The notes beneath the pieces are model-generated. The model did not search any database. It was not told the DNA's origin and saw only the letters and a list, made by a program, of their open reading frames with translations. A DNA stretch of 6,447 nt, taken from JACKFB01 sp041389525. Lineage in GTDB: Bacteria; Myxococcota_A; UBA9042; PHBI01; JACKFB01. The DNA is taken from positions 1 to 6,447 of the forward strand of contig JAWKRR010000110.1 of assembly GCA_041389525.1 (NCBI GenBank). Reading direction: 5' to 3'. This document shows, piece by piece, positions 1 to 5,129 of this stretch. The position numbers were made by a program, and so were the translations under genes. Each line of letters begins with the position of its first letter. The first letter of the stretch is position 1.

Positions 1-531
1 GGGGTTCTCGGCGCGGGCGATGCGGATGGCCTCGAGCACGTCGTCGACGGGGACGCCCGCGTGGGTCGCGCCGTCCTGGCCCACACCGCAGAAGCGGCAG
101 CGGTCGAGGTCGGTCAGGAACGCGCAGCGGTTGGTCGGCGACAGCGCGAGGTAGGGCCCGTGCACGGTGCCGATGCGGCCGTAGGGGATGCCGGTCGACG
201 TGCTGTGCTTGAAAAAGCTTGATGGTTTGCGGACTTCGACGCGACAAGTCAAGGTCGGGTCTTCGTCGGCGCGGATGGTGAACGCGTCGTCCACGCACTC
301 CAGCGCGTAGGGCGTGGTGGCCATCAGGCCGCCGATGATCGGGACCGAGGCCCAGGTGCCACCGGGCAGGACGAGGTCGACGTCGCCGGCGCTGCCGAAG
401 AGCGCATGGCCGGTCACGCCGTAGTCCCCGTTGAGCCGGTCGCGCACGTTCTTGGGCACGCGCAGCCCGCGCATCATCAGCTCGAGCTTCAGCAAGCCCG
501 GGTTCGCCAGGATCTGCGCGTAGACGCTCAC
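1..531 (-). CDS. Radical-SAM protein, C-terminal part beyond the window (partial)
   Basis: The first 177 residues are visible; the 3' end lies beyond the left edge. The cluster motif is C136-x8-C145-x2-C148 (RCRFCGVGQ), a non-canonical first spacing against CX3CX2C, so it should bind a [4Fe-4S] cluster and SAM. About 135 residues precede the motif, including FFKHSTSTGIPYGRIGTVHG just upstream. From memory this layout, with a PY-x2-I-x2-(L/V)HG segment before C-x8-CxFC, recalls MSMEG_0568-type radical-SAM proteins. That assignment is unverified. GTG is chosen as start because AAGGAG (537-542) sits 5 nt upstream and the GTG overlaps the JAMM stop (GTGA, 528-531). It is the last visible gene of the sulfur-carrier operon, so it may use or deliver the carrier's sulfur; that role is inference. 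The substrate is unknown. Confidence 0.8.
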   Translation of the reverse strand, partial: MSVYAQILANPGLLKLELMMRGLRVPKNVRDRLNGDYGVTGHALFGSAGDVDLVLPGGTWASVPIIGGLMATTPYALECVDDAFTIRADEDPTLTCRVEVRKPSSFFKHSTSTGIPYGRIGTVHGPYLALSPTNRCAFLTDLDRCRFCGVGQDGATHAGVPVDDVLEAIRIARAENP

Positions 532-1034
532 CCGGTCTCCTTGCTGCCGCGGATGTCGCCCTCGCGGTGCGACTCCACGAAGACCGCGCTGGCGTCGTCG
601 AAGCGGAAGCTGCGGTAGCCGCGGACGCCGTCGGGGTGCGCGTTCAGCACGACGTACTCGACGCCCGGGTAGCGCGGCTCCAGCGGGTCCTCTTCGTCGA
701 AACGCGGCGCCAGCGCCTGCTCGATGTCCTCTTGGGAGAAGTAGGCGCCGAACCCGCAGTGGCTGTGGAAGATCGCGACCAGGCGGCGCCCGGCGCGCTC
801 CTGCTCCATGATCTTCAGCGGGTTCAGGATGTACGCGATCTCGGCCGTGCGTGGGTACGTCTCAGGGTCGAGGCCGTGGTACTTGTCGGCGAGATTTTCC
901 AGCAGCAGGGCCTGCCCGCCGTCGTCGCCCTCGAGCAGCAACCCGCAGCACTCGCGCGGGAACCAGGCCATCGCGTGGGCGTCGACCTGGGCGCGAATGG
1001 CCGGGTCTCTCAGGACGTCGTGGGCGCTCAGCAT
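528..1034 (-). CDS. JAMM (Mov34/MPN/PAD-1) zinc metallopeptidase, Mec-like
   Basis: A 168-residue single-domain JAMM peptidase. All catalytic elements are visible: E28 in PRECCGLLL, then H90-S-H92 followed by seven residues, S100 and D103 (HSHCGFGAYFSQED), the full HxHx7SxxD zinc signature. Relatives act on ubiquitin-like sulfur carriers: Mec+ releases cysteine from CysO-Cys, and QbsD and HcyD trim residues after Gly-Gly. The cognate carrier here ends in GGK, so removal of Lys92 is the obvious predicted job, with Mec-type release of a product as the alternative. The ATG at 1034 is preferred and overlaps the previous gene by 7 bp. An in-frame GTG at 1043 is possible. The GTG at 1070 has no Shine-Dalgarno sequence. 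The protein has no signal peptide and is cytoplasmic. Confidence 0.9.
   Translation of the reverse strand: MLSAHDVLRDPAIRAQVDAHAMAWFPRECCGLLLEGDDGGQALLLENLADKYHGLDPETYPRTAEIAYILNPLKIMEQERAGRRLVAIFHSHCGFGAYFSQEDIEQALAPRFDEEDPLEPRYPGVEYVVLNAHPDGVRGYRSFRFDDASAVFVESHREGDIRGSKETG
537..542 (-). promoter_or_regulatory. Ribosome binding site of the radical-SAM gene
   Basis: AAGGAG lies 5 nt before the GTG at 531, inside the last codons of the JAMM gene. It fixes the GTG start, since no ATG is available in this frame nearby. Confidence 0.75.
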
Positions 1035-1429
1035 GACTGCCACCCCATGGCCACGTCGGGGAGGTTCCACTCGGGGCGCGGTCCGGCGCCGGAGAGCTCG
1101 ACCAGGGCCGAGAGGGCGGCCATGGAGCCGACCAAGCGGGTGTCCGGCGCGGCCTCAGCGAGGGTGAGGTCGGCGGGGCCCTCCGTGACCACCGCCACGT
1201 CCGGATTCAGCGCGGCGAGGCGGGCCGCCAGCCTCTCGGCGAGCCCGGGCGTCAACACGAGGCGCCCCACGCCGGCCGCGGCGAGGTAGGTCGCGGCCTC
1301 TTCCGCCGCCAGCCCTTCGCCCAACAGACGCACCCCGGCCGCGAGCAGCCGCTCCTGCCCCGCGCGGCCGACGCCGGCGAGCAGGAGGTGCCGCGCATAA
1401 CGCGCGACCTGCGTGGGCTCGAGCGCCAT
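1028..1429 (-). CDS. Degenerate E1-like (ThiF/MoeB) protein, pseudo-E1 keeping the arginine-finger segment
   Basis: 133 residues. The N-terminus (R10-Y-A-R13-H-LLL, then GVGRAGQERL at 20-29) matches the RYxRQ/HxLL...G..GQ segment of MoeB/ThiF. R13 aligns with MoeB R14, the arginine finger that reaches the partner subunit's ATP. A remnant Rossmann strand and helix follow, but GxGGxG is changed to GEGLAAEE. YLAAAGVGRLVLT (48-60) is then followed directly by a helix and ALNPDVAVV (73-81). The roughly 25-residue stretch that carries the ATP-binding Asp, NLQRQ and Lys in MoeB is missing, as are the DxxDN motif and the zinc cysteines, so it cannot adenylate alone. It lies 4 bp after the carrier gene and overlaps the JAMM gene. 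Homology is read by eye. The role as trans subunit of the upstream E1 is inference. Confidence 0.72.
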   Translation of the reverse strand: MALEPTQVARYARHLLLAGVGRAGQERLLAAGVRLLGEGLAAEEAATYLAAAGVGRLVLTPGLAERLAARLAALNPDVAVVTEGPADLTLAEAAPDTRLVGSMAALSALVELSGAGPRPEWNLPDVAMGWQSC

Positions 1430-1433
1430 CGGG

Positions 1434-1712
1434 CTACTTGCCGCCAGCGATGGCCGGTACGATCTGAAGCTCTGCGCCCTCAGCGAGCGGCGTCTCCAGG
1501 TTGTCCAGGAAGCGGATGTCCTCCTGGTTGGCGTAGACGTTGATGAAGCGGCGCAGGTTGCCCGCCTCGTCGCAGATCTTCGCCTTGATGCCGGGGTGCG
1601 CGGACTCCAGCCCGTCGAGGGCCGCGCGGACGTTGCCCGCGTCGACCGAGACGGCGTCGTTGCCGCCTGCGAACTTGCGCAGCGAGGTCGGGATCTTGAT
1701 GGTCACGGCCAT
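1434..1712 (-). CDS. CysO-like sulfur carrier protein (ThiS/MoaD beta-grasp), ends in GGK
   Basis: 92 residues. It begins VTIKIPTSLRKFAGG and has RRFINVYANQEDIRFLDNL in the middle, very like mycobacterial CysO (HRFVNIYVNDEDVRF). The C-terminus is QIVPAIAGGK. In this family the terminal Gly-Gly is adenylated by an E1-like enzyme and converted to a thiocarboxylate that donates sulfur to metabolites or cofactors. Here one Lys (K92) follows Gly90-Gly91, so the carrier is made in a capped form that must be trimmed first. ATG 1712 is fixed by AAGGAG at 1719-1724, spaced 6 nt. This is the best ribosome site in the operon, fitting a carrier needed in excess over its enzymes. The E1 gene is 41 bp upstream. 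No cysteine synthase (CysM type) is visible in the window. Confidence 0.9.
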   Translation of the reverse strand: MAVTIKIPTSLRKFAGGNDAVSVDAGNVRAALDGLESAHPGIKAKICDEAGNLRRFINVYANQEDIRFLDNLETPLAEGAELQIVPAIAGGK

Positions 1713-1718
1713 CGGACA

Positions 1719-1724
1719 CTCCTT
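1719..1724 (-). promoter_or_regulatory. Strong ribosome binding site of the sulfur carrier gene
   Basis: AAGGAG, 6 nt before ATG 1712, in the 41-bp gap after the E1 stop codon. It decides the start. Confidence 0.75.
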
Positions 1725-1753
1725 CGAGAGAGGACAGGGACAGGGTGGCGGGC

Positions 1754-2473
1754 TCAGGCGCCCGAGTGCGAATGCTGCGTTGCGGTGTGTTGCGAGGTCG
1801 GGCTCGCACAGGCGATGCAGCGGTCATTGGGTGGTACGGCGATGCGTCGCACACGGCCGCGCAGGCCGTCCACGGTCGTCACGGCCCCGGTCTGCGAGGC
1901 CGGAGCCGCCAGCAACGCCAGCGCGACCTGCGCCTGGAGGTGCCCGACCACGCCGGCCATGGCGCCAAGCACGCCCGCGCTGCCGCAAGTCGCGACCTCA
2001 TCGGCGGCGGGGACGTCCTCGAACAGGCAGCGCCAGCAGCCCCGATGGCCGGGGGCGACCGCCAGGACGAGGCCCTCGAAGCGGATGACGCCGCCGAGCA
2101 CGGCCGGCACGCCCAACCCGAGGGCGCGATCGTTGAGGACGAAGCCGAACGCGGGGTCGTCGGTGCCGTCGACGGCGATGTCCACGCCCGCGAGCAGACC
2201 GTCCAGGTTCAGCGCGGTCAGGCGCGCCGAGCGCGTGCTGATGCGCAGGTCGGGAAAGAGCGCGCGCAGCCTGTCGCGGGCGGCCTCGACCTTGGGTCTG
2301 CCGAGGTCGGCCGTGCTGAAGAGCACCTGGCGCTGCAGGTTGGACGGCTCGACGCGATCGTCGTCGACCAGCACCAGATGGCCCACGCCGGCCTCGGCGA
2401 GCGCGAGCGCCACCGGGCAACCCAGCCCGCCCACACCTACGACCAGGGCCGTCTTGTCACCGAGTGTCGCCAA
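1754..2473 (-). CDS. E1-like ThiF/MoeB-family adenylyltransferase lacking the N-terminal arginine-finger segment
   Basis: 239 residues with every core E1 motif: G13-VGGLG18, VDDDRVEPSN (D37-D39, N45), R48-Q49, K61 in GRPK, D102-GTDD106, C146-WRC149 and C219-IAC222 (structural zinc), and T162-C163 aligning with the ThiF C184 / MoeB C187 cysteine. It should adenylate the C-terminal Gly of the downstream carrier with ATP and help transfer sulfur. MoeB has about 25 residues before the Rossmann fold containing RYNRQ; here only about 8 precede it. The frame upstream of 2473 gives no ATG, GTG or TTG and no RYxR sequence before its stop at 2522-2524. The TTG start has GGGAG at 2480-2484 with a 6-nt spacer. 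No rhodanese domain is present. The C-terminal tail is His-rich (SQHTATQHSHSGA). It is the first gene of the operon. Confidence 0.92.
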   Translation of the reverse strand: MATLGDKTALVVGVGGLGCPVALALAEAGVGHLVLVDDDRVEPSNLQRQVLFSTADLGRPKVEAARDRLRALFPDLRISTRSARLTALNLDGLLAGVDIAVDGTDDPAFGFVLNDRALGLGVPAVLGGVIRFEGLVLAVAPGHRGCWRCLFEDVPAADEVATCGSAGVLGAMAGVVGHLQAQVALALLAAPASQTGAVTTVDGLRGRVRRIAVPPNDRCIACASPTSQHTATQHSHSGA

Positions 2474-2520
2474 CCAATTCTCCCGACGCGGCGCGCGCTG
2501 AACGAGCCCTTCCGACCTCG

Positions 2521-2568
2521 ATCAGTAACTAATGTTGACATTGTAAGTCAACAATCTCCGGTTTAGCT
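2521..2568 (-). promoter_or_regulatory. AT-rich promoter/operator region of the sulfur-carrier operon, with perfect inverted repeat
   Basis: This patch is strikingly AT-rich for the window and lies 48-95 bp before the E1 start. It contains TGTTGAC (2533-2539) and GTCAACA (2547-2553), a perfect 7-bp inverted repeat with a 7-nt spacer, fitting a dimeric repressor or activator site. On the minus strand TTGACT (2551-2546) resembles a -35 box, and TACAAT (2545-2540) is a good -10 match, although not as a pair with that -35. The exact promoter is uncertain. No regulator gene is visible and the cognate family is not recognised; the spacing does not fit FNR/CRP (TTGAT-N4-ATCAA). Confidence 0.5.
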
Positions 2569-2586
2569 CGCCGCAGGGTCGCGAGC
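2566..2586. repeat. Small inverted repeat (GCTCGC-N9-GCGAGC) after the DsbA-like gene
   Basis: A 6-bp perfect stem with a 9-nt loop, 21 bp beyond the DsbA-like stop codon. It could slow or end minus-strand transcription before the next operon. There is no T-tract after it, so a call of intrinsic terminator is not justified. Confidence 0.3.
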
Positions 2587-2606
2587 GGGGCCATCGCCCG
2601 CGCCCA

Positions 2607-3581
2607 TCAATGCTTTGAGGTCGCCGCCTTCAGCTTGTCCTCGAGCTGGTCGTGCTCGACCATGTAGCCGTCGAGGAAGATCGAGGGCGTCCCGTCCACC
2701 TTGGCAGCATCGGCCTCGATCTCGTCACGCTTGAGGATGGCGTCGAGCTCCGGGTCGTTCACGTCGGCTTCAAAGCGCTTCATGTCCACGCCGACCTGCT
2801 TGGCCAGCTCGGCGATCACGTTGTCGCTGAGGCGATCCTGGTTCTCAAAGAGCGCGTCGGACATCTCCCAGAAGAGGCCCTGGCGATGGGCGGCCAGGGC
2901 TGCCCGCGCCGCCGCCAGCGCGTACTTGTGGTGCGCGGTGAGGGGCAGCTGCTTCACGTAGACCACCGCGCCGTACTTCTTCGCGGTCTTCTTCAGCGGC
3001 CCGAAGGTCTGCTTGCAGAAGGGGCACTCGTAGTCGAGGAACTCGACGATGACGTGCTCAGCCTTGGGGTCGCCGATATGGGGCACGCCCTCCAACTGGA
3101 AGGTGGCCTTCGAGGTGGTCCGAGCCAGCTCTTTCATCAGCTCACGGGCGATGAGCCGCTTCGACAGCCCCTTCTGGACCTGCGTGACCGCGAAGGCGCC
3201 TAGCGAGATGGCGCGCTCGCACGGCTTCTCGGCCTCCAGCGCCTCCATGAAGCTCTTGGGCTCGCCGCAGGGATCGAACTGCTCGCGCAGCACCTCGGCG
3301 AGCACCTTCTTCTCGTCGTTGTCGAGGTCGGAGACGTCCAGCACCTTCGGCAGCACGACGCCGGACGCGGCGGGCGCCGGCTTGTCGGCCGCGACCTCGG
3401 TCTTCGCAGGCGCCGGCTCGCTCTTCGCGGGGGCTGTGTCCTCCGTCTCGGCGTGCCCGGCCTGGTCGCGCCGAGCGCTTTGACAGACACATTGGGTCAA
3501 CGTACAGAGGACCAGCGCCAGCACGGCCAGCCAAATCGAGCGGCCGCTCCGTCGCGCGGGGCGAGTAGAAAACGCATTCAT
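2607..3581 (-). CDS. Exported or membrane-anchored DsbA-family thioredoxin-fold protein
   Basis: 324 residues from ATG 3581, which has GGAG about 10 nt upstream. A basic N-terminus (RPARRSGR) and a hydrophobic stretch (about 16-33) form a signal or anchor. The stretch contains C26, C31 and C33, but no good lipobox. A low-complexity Ala/Pro/Lys/Glu linker (about 41-73) and a helical region with C105 and C121 (about 78-155) follow. The thioredoxin-like domain (about 160-320) has C186-P-F-C189 and a cis-Pro loop GTPSIFLDG (P299), typical of DSBA-like/Thioredoxin_4 proteins that form or rearrange disulfides in the periplasm. It is probably a thiol oxidoreductase; its partner is unknown. It stands alone, divergent from folK with 55 bp between. 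A longer in-frame start at 3746 is rejected because it would bury the signal segment and overlap folK. Confidence 0.88.
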   Translation of the reverse strand: MNAFSTRPARRSGRSIWLAVLALVLCTLTQCVCQSARRDQAGHAETEDTAPAKSEPAPAKTEVAADKPAPAASGVVLPKVLDVSDLDNDEKKVLAEVLREQFDPCGEPKSFMEALEAEKPCERAISLGAFAVTQVQKGLSKRLIARELMKELARTTSKATFQLEGVPHIGDPKAEHVIVEFLDYECPFCKQTFGPLKKTAKKYGAVVYVKQLPLTAHHKYALAAARAALAAHRQGLFWEMSDALFENQDRLSDNVIAELAKQVGVDMKRFEADVNDPELDAILKRDEIEADAAKVDGTPSIFLDGYMVEHDQLEDKLKAATSKH

Positions 3582-3636
3582 TCGAGCCTGCTCCGCCTCC
3601 GATTGGGGGAGTTCTCGTAGCACAGCCCGGCCACCC

Positions 3637-4119
3637 ATGCCACAGAAGGACAGTCCTGGCCTCTCTCGCGCCTTCATCGCGCTGGGGGCCAATTTGGGCG
3701 ACCGCGAGACCAGCTTGCGGCGCGCGCTCACGTGGCTCGCGGCCACGCCGGGCGTCGAGGTCGAGGCCGTTTCGACCTTTCACCACACGGCCCCCGTCGG
3801 TCCGCCCCAGCCCGCCTACCTCAACGCGGTCGCGCGGCTGCGCACCGAGCTCAGCCCGCGCGCGCTGCTCGACGTGCTGCGCTCGCTGGAGACCGCGGCC
3901 GGCCGCCGCCGCGGCGAGGTCTGGGGCCCGCGCACCCTCGACCTCGACCTGCTGGTCTTCGACCACGTCGTGCTGAACACGCCCGACCTCGTCCTGCCAC
4001 ACCCGCGCATGGCCCAGCGCCGCTTCGTCCTCGCGCCCCTGTGCGAGCTGAACCCGCAGCTCCTCCACCCGGTACTCCACCGCAAGATGGTGGGGCTGCT
4101 GCGCGAGCTCAACGAGTGA
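3637..4119 (+). CDS. folK: 2-amino-4-hydroxy-6-hydroxymethyldihydropteridine pyrophosphokinase (HPPK)
   Basis: 160 residues, the usual HPPK length (E. coli 159). It transfers pyrophosphate from ATP to 6-hydroxymethyl-7,8-dihydropterin in folate biosynthesis. Visible motifs are IALGANLGDR (14-23), TAPVGPPQPAYLNAV (51-65), the pterin/ATP loop region GRRRGEVWGPRTLDLDLL (89-106) with D102 and D104 equivalent to E. coli D95 and D97 (Mg2+ ligands), and LPHPRM (120-125). ATG 3637 is the only start in frame before IALGANLG. It has a poor Shine-Dalgarno sequence; GGGGGAG is about 26 nt upstream. The stop overlaps the next gene's GTG (GTGA), implying coupling. No other folate gene is adjacent. Confidence 0.96.
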   Translation: MPQKDSPGLSRAFIALGANLGDRETSLRRALTWLAATPGVEVEAVSTFHHTAPVGPPQPAYLNAVARLRTELSPRALLDVLRSLETAAGRRRGEVWGPRTLDLDLLVFDHVVLNTPDLVLPHPRMAQRRFVLAPLCELNPQLLHPVLHRKMVGLLRELNE

Positions 4120-5129
4120 GCCCCCTCGGCCGCCGCGTCCTGGTCGGCCTCCTCGCCGGTCTCGCCGTCACCATCGGCCTGATGGTGTGGTCGGACGCCC
4201 GCAAGCTCGCCCTCGCCGCCGCCACCTTCGATCTCCGCATGCTCGCCCCCGTGCTCGCCCTGTCGCTGCTGGGCTACGCGGTGCGCTGGGCGAAGTGGGA
4301 GATCTACCTCGCCCGCCTGGACCTTCGCCTCGCGCGCGGCGAGAGCGTCCTGTGTTTCCTCGCCGGGATGGTGATGAGCATCACCCCGGGCAAGGTCGGC
4401 GAGGTGCTCAAGAGCTTCCTCATCCGCGAGTCGCGCGGCGTCTCGGTCGCCCGCACCGCGCCCATCGTCATCGCCGAGCGCACCACCGACCTCATCGCGC
4501 TGCTCTGCCTCGCGACTTGGGGCGCGGCGACTCTGGACTACGGCGCCCCCGTCATCGTCGCCGGCGGGCTGCTCGTCGTCGCCCTCGTCACGCTGCTCTC
4601 CTGGCCAGCCGCGGGCGCCATGGCCGTGCGCGCCGTCGCCCGCGTCAAGCTGGTCAGCGGCCTCGCCCCGCGCCTCGACGAGGCCCGCGTGTCGATGAAC
4701 CAGCTCATGGGCCCGCGCCTGCTCTTCGGCACCAGCGCCCTCTCGCTGCTGGCGTGGGGCGCAGAGGCCCTGGGCACCTGGCTGGTCCTCGCCGCCTTCC
4801 CGGACACGACGGCCACCTTCGGCGACGCGACCTTCGTCTACGCCTTCGCCACCCTCGCCGGCGCGCTGTCCATGCTGCCCGGCGGCGTGCTCGCGACCGA
4901 GGGCTCGATGATCGCGCTGCTCTCGGGCGTGCTCGCCGTGGTCCCCACCGAGCAGGTCGCGACCGCGGCCACGCTGCTGGTCCGCTTCACCACCCTGTGG
5001 CTCGGCGTCCTGATGGGCGCCGTCGCGCTGGCTCTTTTCCGCAGGCGCTACCTCACAAAAAGCGAAGGCCGGGACCCGCATTCGGACCCCGGCCCCGCGC
5101 CGGACTCGCTATTCCCGCCGGAGTTCTAG
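4116..5129 (+). CDS. Flippase-like integral membrane protein (LPG_synthase_TM / UPF0104, YbhN type)
   Basis: 337 residues from GTG 4116, which overlaps the folK stop. Hydrophobic segments lie near residues 8-25, 43-60, 78-90, 125-145 and 150-170, and several more run to about 310; there is no cleavable signal. Family hallmarks are S-I-T-P-G-K-V-G-E-V-L-K (88-99) and M-L-P-G-G-V-L-A-T-E-G (253-263). These match the TPGxxGE and LPGGxGxxEG motifs of the membrane domain shared with MprF flippase halves and YbhN. It probably moves or handles a lipid-linked substrate in the inner membrane; no substrate can be named. The soluble synthase domain of MprF is absent. The polar C-terminal tail is encoded over the hairpin that likely terminates the opposing gene. 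The stop interlocks with the convergent gene's stop. Confidence 0.88.
   Translation: MSPLGRRVLVGLLAGLAVTIGLMVWSDARKLALAAATFDLRMLAPVLALSLLGYAVRWAKWEIYLARLDLRLARGESVLCFLAGMVMSITPGKVGEVLKSFLIRESRGVSVARTAPIVIAERTTDLIALLCLATWGAATLDYGAPVIVAGGLLVVALVTLLSWPAAGAMAVRAVARVKLVSGLAPRLDEARVSMNQLMGPRLLFGTSALSLLAWGAEALGTWLVLAAFPDTTATFGDATFVYAFATLAGALSMLPGGVLATEGSMIALLSGVLAVVPTEQVATAATLLVRFTTLWLGVLMGAVALALFRRRYLTKSEGRDPHSDPGPAPDSLFPPEF
5057..5094 (-). terminator. Probable intrinsic terminator of the Cys-repeat lipoprotein gene, inside the flippase gene
   Basis: GGCCGGG (5067-5073) pairs with CCCGGCC (5088-5094). Inside, CCG (5076-5078) pairs with CGG (5083-5085), separated from the outer stem by a symmetric AC/AC internal loop and closed by CATT. 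Read on the minus strand the stem is followed after 5 nt by TTTTT (5061-5057). It lies 32-69 bp past the lipoprotein stop, within codons of the opposing gene's last 25 residues. Confidence 0.6.

Noticed and set aside
1028..2473. Idea that E1 and pseudo-E1 are one E1 gene broken by a frameshift or insertion
   Set aside because: The intact carrier gene lies between them. The missing N-terminal part is downstream of the E1, and both proteins contain their own first Rossmann strand and helix, so they are two E1-type domains and not fragments of one.
2535..2563. Plus-strand promoter from TTGACA at 2535
   Set aside because: No -10 box at 16-18 nt spacing and no plus-strand gene downstream before folK. 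The TTGACA is one arm of the inverted repeat.
1413..2566. Long plus-strand open frames opposite the E1, carrier and pseudo-E1 genes
   Set aside because: They are Arg/Ala-rich antisense frames typical of GC-rich DNA, with no recognisable domains. The minus-strand frames carry clear motifs and ribosome sites.
3582..3746. Longer start (3746) for the DsbA-like gene
   Set aside because: It would add 55 non-membrane residues before the signal segment and overlap the start of folK. ATG 3581 has a plausible ribosome site and gives a proper export signal.
3816..5081. Long minus-strand open frame opposite folK and the flippase
   Set aside because: It has Gly/Glu/Arg-rich low-complexity sequence with no motif. 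The plus-strand genes are certain.
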